DNA from: Oscarella lobularis
Lineage: Eukaryota > Porifera > Homoscleromorpha > Homosclerophorida > Oscarellidae
Assembly: GCF_947507565.1 (NCBI RefSeq)
Contig: NC_089178.1
Location: 1,736,001-1,800,000 of the forward strand
DNA length: 64,000 nucleotides
Direction of reading: 5' to 3'
Positions within the stretch are counted from its first letter, which is position 1. Every line of letters begins with the position of its first letter. Below the pieces are notes generated by a model that ran no database searches, was not told the DNA's origin, and was given only the letters and a program-made list of their open reading frames with translations. Below, in pieces: positions 26,822 through 39,700 of this stretch. The position numbers and the translations under genes were made by a program.

Positions 26822-29800
26822 ATGTCGCGACTGAAGTAAGTCGAAGATAAGAGACGCTGGATGCGTCGCTGCAACGTCGTCTCGCATTACAGACCGAATC
26901 CCGAACGAATTTTCGAGTGTTTCGCCGAAGTCAGAGCGCCATCGATTGAAAACGGTACGTCGCGCAGGACAGACATCCGACGCGTTTCGAGTTTCCGAAT
27001 CGCACACTACTGAGGAATAGAAATGCGGCGATAATTGATCAATTAGTACTGTCATCTCTTGAGTAGTTATGCAGAGGCTTTAGGGGTTCGAATCTTTATT
27101 AGTGGACCGTTTACTGTTTGTAGAGGGTTCAGGAATGCAGACCTATTAGGAAATTGCTTCTTTTTATTCACAGGGTCTTCTATTGAACCTCACATTATCA
27201 AAGTTATACCGGATTCTTATGAAGAGGTTGGCCAGTTATATTGTAGCTGATGCGATAGGACAATCTTTAATTAATTAATTAATTAATTAATAGGATAGTC
27301 TAAAAGCGCTGCCCAAATTTTGCTTTCCGTGTGAGCCTGAACACGCCAAGCCAACGTAAGCGTAGCTCTGTTTTCATTTCTGTTTCACGTCCTTTTTGAT
27401 CTTAGTCCTGATGCTCAGAAATTCACGTTCGTCTTGACTGACATCGAAGGAAAGCTTCAGTTCGGATACTGTCGAATGAAGCCAGACTACAGCGTGTGTC
27501 TATGTTTTTTGAGGTAAAATTGTTCACTTTTCGCGACGCAACTTTCCTATTGCAAGTGCTCAGCTATCTTCCTTGGACCGAGCTCTATTATGGTCTGCTT
27601 GACAAGATAGGCAGCTTCAGAAATTCTGGCCAGGCTAGTATATCTTCTAATTTGCGAGATGCAATAGTTATTGAACTGTTTAGGATCACATGGAGGATCC
27701 GTTGCTACATGCCGTTTTTGAGAGGCACTTACCGAGTCCGGGAGAAGTCCTCTACATTGTCCCAAAGGGAGTTGTAAGCGGCCAGGTATGGGAAGAAGAG
27801 ATTCTTTTTAACTTTGTCTAATGTATCTGTTATTATTTTAGACTTACCAAGTCTTGTGTCCTGACACGAGAAAACTTCCCTCAATTCCAGAAAATGCAAG
27901 TCAATATCATGCAAAGACCACTTGTCTAAGTTAGGTATTTGATTAGTGGAATCTCACTGAGTACTATTCCAGTGTCAGTGCCCACAACATTCTCGTTATA
28001 TTTGCCAGGTTAGCCAATTACCTACCTACTGAAGGAATCTCTTTCATGATCTTTTTTTTGTAGCATGCTCTTTGAGAGACGAATTCTAATAACGTCTCAA
28101 CGTCTCAGCTTGGTCAGAGAGACGAGAAACGGCGAATTTGAAGTCCATTTTTCTGTCTTTTTCTCAGATTACTGCCTGCACGCAAGGAGCATGTCTCTTA
28201 CTCTATCCTCTTCACTGGTAAGGTAGAAAAGCAAGCACTTGAGCTCTTTTCCATGTAGTTTAATCAATAGGCAGCACATATACATACCCATTATGCCTTC
28301 TCATCTCAAGGACTACTGCTGGTCTGCGGAGTAGGTGATACCATTTTGTTTCTATTTATCTGCTCACTAGCGCTCCAATGCCATTTCTAATTGGCATTCA
28401 CTCGTCACTGATGGAGCGCGTGAGAAAGATGCCTCTAGACGATATCGTCATCCTCGACGTTGACGCAAATACGGTTGAGAAACCGGAACATTTTGATGAC
28501 GTCGAGCAACTACCGCCTCGCGTGGTAAGACGAGATGAGGTCACTTTCCTTCGACATTTCTTTTTTGAGTGACTCGCACAGAGGAAGGGAATTCGTGAAA
28601 TAAAACTAGGCTTACATTATTTTTTCTAAGGTTACGTCACTCAAGCATGTTCTGAAGAAACACACATCCGGTGTAGATGATCTCATTCCGAAGGCCTTTC
28701 TGGTTGCTTTCGGATCAATGATTGGAAACTACAGGGATTTTTTTCAGCGAAAAGAGAAGGACGTGAGAGAGGGATGCTCTTTTAGTGTTGCATAATAACC
28801 ATTAGTGTTTCTAGGGGAAAGTTAAAATTGTTTTTGATGAAGACGGGTGAGACTGTGGCCTTTAGCCTAAAAGAAATAATTCATTCCCAATTGGATAGAT
28901 TTATCGAGAGTCAGGATAGACGTTCGAAGCCGTTTATTGAACAGCTCATGCACTTTCAGCACTTTCAGCAGTTCGTCTCTGAACGTTTAGCTGTGCTCAA
29001 CGAAGGCCAAGGAATAACGGATCTATTCGAAAGAGCGCCGAGAAACAGTAATATATACTTGGCTAACATGGTGTGGGACTTGTGTGTACATTTCTATTCT
29101 TTTTAGTTGCTAAGAAGACCGCTGCAACGCGTCTAAAAGCAGTGAAACATCATACCAAAGTGAGATCTCGGAGGCGCTTGGCAATCTTTTCTTGAGTGGC
29201 TTGCGTTTTTCTGTACTCAGAAAAAAGTCAAGGCCGTCTTGCCTGGAGTAAAAAACCTAATGCGCCAGGTAGCTTTTATCAGTACAAATCATCATCCCCC
29301 GATTCTCGCCTGAATTGCGTTTGCTTGAAGGCAAAGAAAAAAGCAAAAAGTGGAATTAAAGTCATTCGAAAACTGGCAGAAGCAGCCGATGCACACGAAA
29401 AAATTGAGGTACACGAAAAAAAATCGTGGATTAGAGAAAAGAGAGAGTCCTATACGATTTACGTAGGGGGAAAGTGAAAGCGATAGCGACACGAGCGTAG
29501 ACGGAAAACGAGCCAGTTCACCCAGCAAACATGATGTCCTTACTACCACCGACCGATCGATATCGTCTTCGTCCCTCGTAAGTCGTACGTTAAATCAGCA
29601 TCATTCACTAAGCGAAATTCCTATAGAAACGAGCACCTCCGCCGTTACCGGCGCCCTACGCCGTCTATAGAGAGCTCAAGGACAGCAGCGAAGGTCGTCG
29701 GCCTAGATCAAGACCGGTACCATCGACGCCGTCGAGACGAAGTGCAGTGGACCTGCTCGAGGATCTCGAAGAATCAGAACTGGCGAAGACGAGGAGAGAC

Positions 29801-30403
29801 GAGTCCCTTATATCGTTTTCTCCCGAAGCGTCGCCGGAGGCAGCGAAGAGACCCCTCTCGGTGATGAGTCCTCTCATCGACACGGGAAAGGCGCACATCG
29901 ATTTTCTCGAGTCTCTGATGGAAACGCTTCCGGACGTGTGTCTTGAATCGGATTCCGACGATTCGGAGCTGGTCAGCACGGCGAGTTCGAATTCGGAGGA
30001 TTACGTGCCCGATTTCAAGCCGGATCTTCCGCCGAGACCGGCCGACATTCTAGCAATGACGCCAGAGAAAAGCACTGCTGCCCCCGTCCCTGCCTCTTCT
30101 GAAGCCGTTGATTCAACGGCGAATACGCTCCTCGGTTTATCGCTAGCACTTTCACGTGAACAGTCCGATAATAGTGCAATTGTCAATCCTTTCGCGAGTA
30201 GTTTGGATTCCGCGGCGTTCACGCAGCCGCTGTTTAATCCGACGCCAGGAAATCTTATGGATACTGAGACGCCTACTGGTGGCAGTGCTTCCTCTCCGTT
30301 TGGTGCTCAGGCTTCGCTGTTTTCTGATGCTGACGGCAATGTAGGGAAGAGCACTGATTTGCTATCCAGTAGCTTAGATATGTTTGATCCTCTCAAACAA
30401 TAG
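26822..30403 (+). CDS. DENND1: DENND1 (connecdenn)-like Rab guanine nucleotide exchange factor
   Basis: DENND1 proteins activate Rab35 on clathrin-coated and recycling membranes. The protein starts [20 protein letters not shown]. Tripartite DENN anchors follow: [132 protein letters not shown] and [13 protein letters not shown]. The last long exon (about 29625-30403) is a disordered tail with an NPF motif (NPFASSL), a clathrin-box-like LLGLSL and a terminal DMFDPLKQ, i.e. AP-2/clathrin/EH-binding motifs expected of connecdenns. About 16 exons. The intron at 27896 is GC-AG. DENND1A, B and C cannot be distinguished. Confidence 0.92.
27268..27292. repeat. (taat)n microsatellite in DENND1 intron
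   Basis: About six tandem taat units just before an acceptor. Confidence 0.85.
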
Positions 30404-30662
30404 AAGTATTTTGTAGACAGCGGCATGAATTCACTCCTTCATCATTATATTTTGGCTTGTTTATTGCGAGAAGCTGCACTAAATTGTAGGAATGTATCTC
30501 GACTTCCAAGCTTATTCTTAATCAGCAAGAATGTTTTATCTCAGCGACGGTGACCAGAGAGCAGAATCGCATAAAGAGGTCGTCTGACTGAAATCGCTAT
30601 TGAAATTTACTTTAGACGTTTTAAATCATTTACAGTTTTAAATCATTTACAGTGGATTCTCT
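30404..30662. other. Convergent intergenic interval, no gene seen
   Basis: Between the stops of DENND1 (+) and GPALPP1 (-). It contains a short tandem duplication ttttaaatcatttacag near 30618-30651 and nothing else notable. Confidence 0.6.
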
Positions 30663-31676
30663 CTACAAAAACGAACCTCCCTGACCTGTCGAGAAGCGAT
30701 TGGAAAGTCCGCGTGCTTCTTGAACCGCTTTACTACGATCAACGGATTTTAATTGTCTTATTTCCAGATCGCGTTCCCTATCAAACGGTTTTCTCTCCGC
30801 TGGCTTTTCTTTATCTGACATCTGGAAGAAAAGTAAGCTTTTAGTGAAGAGGCATACATACATATGTATAAGAATCTTCACTTTAGCTTTCTTGCTTTTG
30901 TCCTGATGCATCTCAAGCAGAGATTCATGCCTGTGCTGCTTCTATATAGAAAACAATTTAGTGCAATGCGTTATTAGCGACTTCACTGTACATTGAAGTG
31001 TTCTATCCTTTGTCTCATCTCAGCATCCCGCTTCGTCGCTTTCTCTGCACCGACCACATCTTTCAAAAAGTCAGTCGACTTACTATCCTGACAAGAGAAT
31101 GCAAAAACGTCCCAACTTCATTGCAACAATAAAAACCTAACCTTCTCTTTGTCAGCTTTCTGATTAGGTGTTTCCGTCCACGCAGATCTATCTCCATCCC
31201 CATCGTAGTGCTTTCTGAATTTTCTCGCCTTGACATCTGTAAGAAGGCTTCAGCGCAGCGCCTTGGTCATCTAACTCTATTCACCTAACACATTTCTATT
31301 CATTGTGGGAGGCAATTCTATCATCCACTGCTCCCTTTCCACCTGAACTGGGCCAGTCTCACTTGTTCCGCTCAGTTTCTCTTTCATTCGTTTCGCACGG
31401 GCTTCGATGTCAGCAGCCTAAAGACTCGAAATAATTAAAATCTGACGTTACTCCTAGTAGACCTGCACTTACAGCTGATTTCTTGCTGTCTTCCTTTCCT
31501 TCAGCCGGAGGCAATGGGCCAATCAGAATGTCGTCTTCAGACTCCCCTGACGAAACGGGGGAACGTTTTCCACTTCCGGCTTCCCGATCGGTTGGTTCAC
31601 AAGCCTGCGTCGATTCAACCCATCCGGGTGGCAAAGAGGGTCCAAAGAGATCAGATTCGTGCTCTTTTTCGGTCAT
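30663..31676 (-). CDS. GPALPP1: GPALPP motif-containing protein
   Basis: A conserved animal protein of unclear role named for repeated GPALPP motifs. Start MTEKEHESDLFGPSLPPGWV gives one degenerate motif, and DDILIGPLPPAEGK a second; the usual family member has several. The middle includes QWMIELPPTMNRN and an ERSAWTET-like Trp motif (DRSAWTETPNQ). The end is RKPFDRERDLEIRQLKSVDR followed by SNRFSTGQGGSFL, the signature C-terminus. Five exons can be placed. An in-frame ATG exists upstream (31778), but it overlaps the EHBP1 start codon, so 31676 is preferred because the family starts just before the first GPALPP motif. Confidence 0.9.
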
Positions 31677-31777
31677 TTTTGCTACACAAAGCCAATTAGC
31701 GTGCGTTAGACGACAATGATGCACTAATGAGGTGTAGTGCCGCTTCTCTGTAGCCAAAACTACTTCTCCACTCGGCA
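31677..31777. promoter_or_regulatory. Divergent promoter interval GPALPP1 / EHBP1
   Basis: 101 bases separate the start codons. No TATA box is evident; likely a shared bidirectional promoter. Confidence 0.5.
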
Positions 31778-34700
31778 ATGAGCTCCGTTTGGAAGCGAAT
31801 ACAGCGCGTTGGAAAGCGAGCGTCGAAGTTTCAGTTCCAAGTGACGTACCAGTGCCTCACTTTGGAACTCGCCTCGACCAAATGGTGAGATAACGACACG
31901 AAATGGCGCCAGACAGTATGGTCTGTGTCTCAGGGTTCCGGATAAGCTTCGCGTGACGTGGTCAAGAGGACGTCGAAACTACAAATCAAAGGTAACGCAT
32001 GCAGAGACGTGAGCCAATCCAAAGCCAAGTGGTTCGCCAACTTATTAGGCAAATATTGCCTAATCGTCTTTTTTCTTTTTTTTTCTTATCTTTACCTTAA
32101 TGCCCCTACTCTCAGTTTCTAGATTGGCAGCCGGGTTTCAAAAAGCCTACGATTGGCACTATCATTTGGGCGGAGCCGGAATCGGTCGAGGCTACGGTGA
32201 CTTTGTATAAGGTACGCTACTGTAGCAATCCTTTTCGGCTCTTTATGTGAAGAAATGTCTGCTCTAGGATCCTAGACGAGCCGACTTTGAAACAAAGGAG
32301 TGGACTTTTCAAATTGAAGCTGTATGTGTTAGCAAGTTTTTACATACGTACGTACAGTTGATGTTCTTTAGATTGAAAAGGGTGGACGTCACAAGATATT
32401 GGCTTCAGCTCCCATTAACATGGTTGAATTTGCGAGCGCTCTTCCGACAAAGACCGTCCATAAGCTCACACTGAAAAGACAATCGACCAAAGTTAAGACA
32501 TGTTCACTCGAATTCACAATGGGCTGCAATTTTCTCAAAGAAGGAAAAGCGACGTAGGAAACTAACCGTCATTTATATCTCCAGTGTTCTATGGTCTTTT
32601 CGTAGGGACGACGATATGCAGAGCTATGCAAGCCAGCTCAGTTTAGCGGATCTTGGTCGAATGGACGACTTTGACGATGACGAAAAGTCTGAATTCGAGG
32701 ACGACAGCAATGAAAGCGATGGATTATCGTCTGCAGCTGTAACTATTGACGTCGACAAAAAACCATCATTGGCCGAACTGACTAAAACAAAGAGGTATCT
32801 CTATTCTGGGCTGTTTTTTTGCTAAAACATCTGTGCATATTTGCTTAGAGTGGAGAGGGATGCAAACGTGGAAAAGAAACCGGAGCCTACTGTGAATTTA
32901 AAGCCTTTGGTCAGTTGACCCACTTTTGTCTTCATTTCTAATAGGCGTTTGACAGATTGCTCCTACTCTTGTTTTTCCTAAAGCCGACGATATGCTTGGT
33001 ATGATGAATAATAGCGTCTGCTGGTCTGACGTTCGCGTGTGTTCTTTCTAGATTGGTGTAAATCGTGCACGGAGGGATATAGAGGGGTAAAGATTACGAA
33101 CATGACGACGTCGTGGAGAAATGGTTTGGCGTTTTGCGCCCTGATACACCGTTTTCATCCGGATTTAATGTACATAAAGAAAATAACTAATGGGATGAGC
33201 TGCTTCTAATGGATAATTTATTTTAGAGATTATGGCTCTTTGTCGCCTCACGAGATTGCGAAAAATAACAAACTAGTTTGTCCAAGGGTTTAATCCCTAC
33301 CTTGGTTTTGTTTTATTGCTTTTCTTTTAGGCGTTTGATGTTGCTGAAACTTTGGGAATTCCTCGTCTCCTGGATCCTCGCGACATGGAAAAGCTTGATA
33401 TTCCGGACAGGTTGTCCGTAATGACGTATCTTTTTCAAATGAGAATGCACCTGGGACAATGTCCTCTTGAAAAATTGCCCGCTATGAGTACTGCAATGCA
33501 TCGGAAAGAAGAGGTGAGTGCGAATCTAATTCCAGGGTTCTGCCCACATGGGTTGGTATGGGTCGTCCCCAACCCTCACTCGCATATCGCCGACCCATAC
33601 CACTAAACGTTATGACGGCCCGTCGCTTGCAATAATTACTCAGAATAGAGAAAAGTCTATTCTATTGGATTTGATAGAGGGAAGGACCCAAGGTGGAAGA
33701 TCCGGTAGCTTTATTTGCCTTTGCTAAAGATAGCAAGTCTGAGTCGCCTGTTTCGGAAAAATCTATTGGAGAAAAAGAGAACGAAGTGGAACAAGAGAGA
33801 GAAGAGGAAGAGGACGAGGAGGACGAAGCAGTTGACGGGGCAAAGCAAGAAGACAGCGACGACGAGAACGCCGAATCAAGTGCAGAATTGCGACATCAGG
33901 ATCATAGTGTTTCTGACTTGAAACAGAAAGAAGAGTCTAAATCTCCAACAGTAGAAGAAAAATCTCTTAACGTGACTATATCCCAAACGCTTTTGATCAA
34001 CGAGGCTGCAGCTACTGGCTTGATTAATGAAGCTCCACCTGCGGATAGTCAAGCATTACCCAACTCTGTCTCATTCGAAGACGATTCTGCTGAGGCTGAC
34101 GCAAGTTCTTCTGCCGCCATCGCGGAAGGGAGTGATCGCGACAGTCCTTTGCTAACAGAAAAGCGTGCTAAACAGTCGACTGAGCTGCAGTCTCAGTCGA
34201 AGTCAGAGAAAAAAGCGGAAATTTCAACGCCTCCTCAGGTACGATGAGTTGGCTTCTTCAGCTTCTCAGATGCAACTGATGTTGTGGGCGCTTGTTTGTA
34301 GAAGCCCGCTAGGACGACGAGACGGCTTCCGCCCGTGCCAAAAGCAACTTTAACTACGGTATAGAATTTCATCTTGTCCCGTAATGGGGAGTAAGGTTAG
34401 GCGATTGATTTTAGGAAAATAGTTCCGCTGATACAGCAGAGAAAAGGATTCGAGAAAGATTAGAAAACAGAAAAAAAGAGACGCAAAAGTCAATTGATCA
34501 CAGTAAGTTTTCTTTGTAGTCAGAATCAATTTTGACTTGTGAATGAATTAAGATATTGAAGAACCTGACAAACGCGAAGAGGTACGAAATGACGAGAAGC
34601 CGGTAATACATTGACTTTCCTTTGTAATTTTCTTTTGCAAATAATCCTAGACGCAAGTTGTGTCGGCAGTGAAACTTGACGCTGAAACAGAACTTCGGCA

Positions 34701-36466
34701 AGCAGAGCCTCCTCCGAATTTGAAAGAAAAAGAGAAGGACGCCACGTCAGCTCAATCAGATCAACCTAAAAGAAGTAAAGGCGCCTTGTCTCAAGGCACT
34801 TCTGCAGAATTGAAAGAGAAAAAGAAGAGCAGCGGCAATAGCAGCGTTGCCAGATCTTCTGCGAGGTATCGGGCAAGTAGTTTAACTGGAATAAAAGAAG
34901 GGAGTACTAAGGAAAAAACAAAAGTATCTGGTATGTATAAAAAAGCTATCAGCTTGTTCTGGTAATAATATTTTTTCAGAATCATCTGCTGAAGTATCTC
35001 AACGGAAGATGTCTGCGGGGGCTGGCGTTGCTACTTCAAAGAATCGTGCGGGTTTGCGTCCGAAGGAGGGGGGAGTGCTGAGAGCGAGAGCGGCTGAAAT
35101 GGCAAAGAAGGCTGCTGCCACCAAAAGCGATGACGCGTCAAAGAATCCTGGTATCATAGTTTGGTAACGTTTTGCATTTGAATTATAGAACATTTTAGGC
35201 TCGACTAGAAAAAAGACAAGCCCTGCAAGTCAGGGAAACGTACGTTCTGCAAATGTAGGCAACGGGTTGTGCATTCCGCGCTGGTTCATGCTTTCTTTCT
35301 AACGTTACCAGACTGCACAATCAGGAAAGATCAAGGCTGTTTCCGCTGAAGAACCAAGTAGAAAAGTCTCATCAGAAGGCAAACAAGTACATCACACGCA
35401 CGGTTGAAATTCTGAGGTGTAGCTTAGTTCATTAGATGAGCACTAAGGAGGCGGAGAAGAAGGTGGAACAGAATCTACCAGCAGACTCCACAACAGAGAA
35501 CGTTCTTACTGTTACCGGCAAAGGTGAGAGTAACACAGGAGACGGCAACGGACAAGACAAATCAACTATTTCTGCAGTGAGTCGCCGAAGGGGCATTTAG
35601 TCTTCTTATCCTATCTGTATTTATTGTAGGAATCTCAAGAACTGGGTGGATGGCAAGTCAGTGTTCCTTCAAAACTTGACTGCATGACATGATAGAGCTG
35701 TTTTCTGACAGAAAGTACCTACTGACGGCGGAGCTCCTCTTCGTGACACGTCCGAGTACGTGAGATCAGAAATTGCGTTAATGGAAAGGCAACAGGCGGA
35801 GCTGGACGAGCGCGCCATGCGGATGGAGTCAGAACTGAGGAACTGCATGCAGTCGGGTACCACGAGAACAAAACGTTGGCTGACCACGTTTGCTTCTTCT
35901 AAATCCAATTATTAGGAGATGACGGAAAGCGAGAAGAGGAACTGATGCAGCAGTGGTTTGCTATAATCAATGAAAAGAATGGAATTCTTCGTCGACAGAA
36001 CGAGCTAAATCTTTTGTATTGTCAAGCTTAGGGCAATAGGTGACGCATTTTTTGAAGTTGTGCTCCCTTAGAGAGCAAGCCGAGGATTTAGAGAAGAGAC
36101 ACGAGCTGCTGAATCGCGAGCTCAGAAAACTGCTTGCAGTAGAAGGTATATTGTGCTGACTGTAGGCACCCATGTCAACGGTTATTGCAGATTGGCAGAA
36201 ATCACCTCAGGATAAGTACAGAGAAGAAATGCTTCTAAAGGAATTGTACCAGATTGTGCATCAGAGAGATGAAATTGTTCGCATTCAAGACAGTCAACAG
36301 CAAAGGTTTGTAAACTACTCTTAGTGCATGCTGATTGAAATGCTCTTTTGACGCGCGTAGAGCCGAAGAAGAAGATGCTACGGTAAAGGAAGCGCTATCA
36401 ACTTCAAGGCTCTTCAAAGGCAGCAAAGAGGCCGACAAGTCTAACGCACAGTGTGTAGTACAGTAA
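31778..36466 (+). CDS. EHBP1: EH-domain-binding protein 1-like Rab effector
   Basis: EHBP1 links EHD proteins and Rab8/10 to actin in endocytic recycling. It starts [20 protein letters not shown], the conserved opening of the N-terminal C2 (NT-C2) domain, which continues through VVVW-like strands and [16 protein letters not shown]. An acidic linker (about 32620-32800) precedes a calponin-homology domain with [40 protein letters not shown] and [18 protein letters not shown] long charged low-complexity region follows (33690-35600). The C-terminal bMERB coiled coil has [35 protein letters not shown] and [15 protein letters not shown]. The protein ends QCVVQ, a CaaX-like prenylation box as in vertebrate EHBP1. 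More than 20 exons, no break noticed. Confidence 0.93.
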
Positions 36467-36596
36467 GATTCTGCGGCGGCAAGGCGTTTTTTTGTTTCTG
36501 AGAGTACCCTTGTTATGCTGAAGCTTTTGTATGTATACAGTAGTGTATAGACTTTTTGTAGAAAGCTCAAAGATTTACACTACCTAGCACCAGGTA

Positions 36597-36660
36597 TTTT
36601 TGGAAGCGTGATGCGGTTTTTTTGGAAGCGTGATGCGGTTTTTTTGGAAGTGCGATGCTC
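36597..36660. repeat. Three-unit short tandem repeat
   Basis: The unit tttttttggaagcgtgatgcgg (about 22 bases) is repeated three times, the last unit diverged. It lies between EHBP1 and the Ral GEF, about 120 bases before the latter's start codon. Confidence 0.85.
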
Positions 36661-36782
36661 AGTTACGAAGTAGCACGTGAGCGATGTGGTACGCACGTTA
36701 GCGTCGAAGGAACAAACGCGGCGACGTCTGTGAGCACAATCGCTTACTGGCAGAACGTTCGTTTTTGCCAGAACACTACAGT

Positions 36783-39700
36783 ATGGCGTCCCCTGTGACG
36801 TCTCCTTCGGATTCACAGGTAAAGTGACTCGATTCGTCCTCTAATCGACGAGGAACTTCGGGCGCGGTTGCAGGCATGGGGCGAAGAGAGCGAATCGGAC
36901 GCTCTCTACACGATATCGCTTAAACGCGTACGCTACTATTCGGATCGAAAGGCAGACGAAGTAGAACCGGTCGCTCGCTTACAATGGGAAACGTGCAAGA
37001 TTCGCACACTCAAAGCCGGAACGCTCGATCGGCTTGTCGCGAATCTTGCACCGGCTGATCAGGACGTCGATCCGAGCTATATGCAGACATTTCTGTGCAC
37101 GTTTCGCGCTTTCACGGACGCGGGAACCGTCTTAGGGAAGCTCATCGAAAGGTATACTTGGGCGTGGTTAGGGCGTGACGTCAACAACCTCGGTGAGTGA
37201 CGACGCCTCCGATTGATGTGTTAGGTTCAGGGCGTCGGCCGCCGGCGATGAAAGCAGCGACGTTAAAGAGCAAATAAAAAAGTGAGTTAGGCATATTTTA
37301 TTGCTAAACACAGCGTCTTTAATTATGTATTGATTTTCTGGAACAAGTCTTTTCGCTCCTTGAATTTAATTAAACGCGTGCGTGTCTCTAGAAACGTTGT
37401 GTCGGTCCTAAAAGTCTGGGTTGAGGTCTACCCGGATGATTTCACTCAACCGACCGACATGCTCCTTAGGAGTCTGGGTCGTTTCGTCGACTCAACAAAA
37501 GGCATCAAAATCAAACTCGACAAACTAAAAAGCCATTATCGTGCAAAGACGGCAGCAACGTCAAAATCGCCCGCCGCGAAAAGAAGTACCGTCTTTCAGA
37601 CTCATATTGGCACGCGACATGTTTGAGTTTCTTCACGTAGGTTCTTACCTTGAATTTGGAAACTGTCTAATGAAACTATTACCTAAAATTATTGCCGAGC
37701 AATTAACCATATTAGATTGTGTAAGTAAAAGTTGTCTCCGACCTTAGACCTAGCTAACTTGTACGTCCCGTAGGAATTATTCTGTGCTGTCATTCCTTAC
37801 CACTGCATGGGCTGCTTTTGGGGCAAGAGAAACAAAGCCGATCTTGCTTCAACTGTCTATCGTACAGTGGATCACTTCAATCACATTACCATGCTCGTTT
37901 CGACGAGTATACTTTTGGCAAGGGCGGCAGATCGAGGCCAGTCGGCTGTCAAGGAAGAAGCGCTGGCTCGAGCGAAAGTAGCAGAAAAGTGGATTGAGAT
38001 TGGCTCGGTAAAACCGGCTAGTCCATTTTTAATCTTTAATATTCTGGTATAGGAATGTCGTAAATTGAAGAACTTCTCGTCTTTGAAAGCGATTCTGTCT
38101 GGACTTCAATGTTCGGCCATATACCGGCTCAAGAAAACGTGGAGTTGCATAGCAAGGTCTTTTGAAAAAGACGACTTGTTGTACTCAAACAAGATAACAT
38201 AATTGGTTTTTTACTTAGGGAATCCAAAGACGTTTACGACGAATTGTCGAGGTTGTTTTCGCAGGATAAAAATCAAGAAAAGACCAGAGAACTGCTGATG
38301 AAGGTGAATTGAAGAATAGAGACCAATTCCGTCTAATCTTTCTCCGGTACGCGTGCTTATTTAGGAGGGTACAGCAAAGTACGGCCAAGATTCAAAATTA
38401 ACGAGAAAACGTCGAAAGAGTCGCGTACGAGTCCGAGAAATTGATTTGCTTTTGATGCGACTCCTCATTCGTTCTTTGCTTAGGACCCCGGCGTGATTCA
38501 AGGCGTTGTTCCCTACTTGGGAACGTTTCTCACTGATCTCATGATGGTCGATACTGCGCATCCGAGTCGTTTGGAGGTAAGTTACTTGATCTATCTACCT
38601 TAAGAGACAGCCGAGTTTTTTGACCTACTTAGGATGGCCTCATAAATTTTGAAAAGAGAAGAAAGGTGCTTTTTATTTATTTATTTATTTTACATACTTT
38701 CGTCTTGACGGCTGGGTTTGGATTCTAGGAGTTTGAGATTTTAGCTCAATTGTCTTTATTTCAAAAGTCTGCGTTGAATTATAAATTGAAAGCAGACAAA
38801 CACTTTCAAGAGACTTTGAAGAATGCCGAGAGGCTTAAAGAACACGAGTGGTATTATATGTGATGAGCAGCTTATCTCGAATTGACCGTTTACGCTTGTC
38901 TTTAGTTACAAACTTTCCTGCAAAGTCGAACCTGGACCAGAAGTAGACGTTACAGGTCCAAACAGGCCGTTGAGCATCTCTAAGAAAATAAAGTATTCTA
39001 TAGACGTCAGTTGCTTGTTATACCGCTTATACAGTATGATAGAAATTTTTTTGGTTCGAGAGGAGACCTGTCATCTGCAGGAGACGCAACTGGTGGATCT
39101 CCAGTCAAAGACACGACGGTATAGAGACCTAAGACGAGATCTAGAGAATACTCCGGGGGCCCCTAAAACTTTTGACCCATAATGCATACCCGCTGATAGC
39201 TCTCTACACGAGGTCGTTTTCTAGACTCTGGCCGTACCGAGTTCTTTTATGCAAATGAGCTCGTCATCGAACGATCTCTCTGGCGCGGGTAGCGGCGACA
39301 GCGAGCCGCGTCGGCATCGAAGGCGCACACCGTCGTTTTCCGAAGTCATGGCCAAAGATTCAGTAGCAATTAAAGTCGCTCTCAGCGACGACCAAGCCAT
39401 GTGCTGCGTCTATAAAAGCATTCTCGTATGATTCGATTTTACATGCTAGACTTCGGTTTGAGTACCGTCTCTGCAGCTAAGAAGAGATGCGACAACTGAA
39501 AAGGTGATTAGTCTTGCGTTGGAAAAACACGGACTATACGAAGCACCTAAGCAGTACAGGCTTATTCAAATAACAGAATCAAAAAGTTGGCACTTTTCAC
39601 GGCGGTTATGGTCGATAGATTTCTCAACGTTTTTTTCCTCTATAGAACCTAATGTCATACCTGAAAATGTGTCCGTTTTCTTTTTCATTGATACGACTTG

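Noticed and set aside
27075-27100. tRNA B-box-like ggttcgaatc
   Set aside because: There is no matching A box or cloverleaf around it, and it lies in a DENND1 intron.
30001-30344. Alternative frames in the last DENND1 exon
   Set aside because: The main frame ends in a DPL motif and is continuous with upstream exons; the others are shadows.
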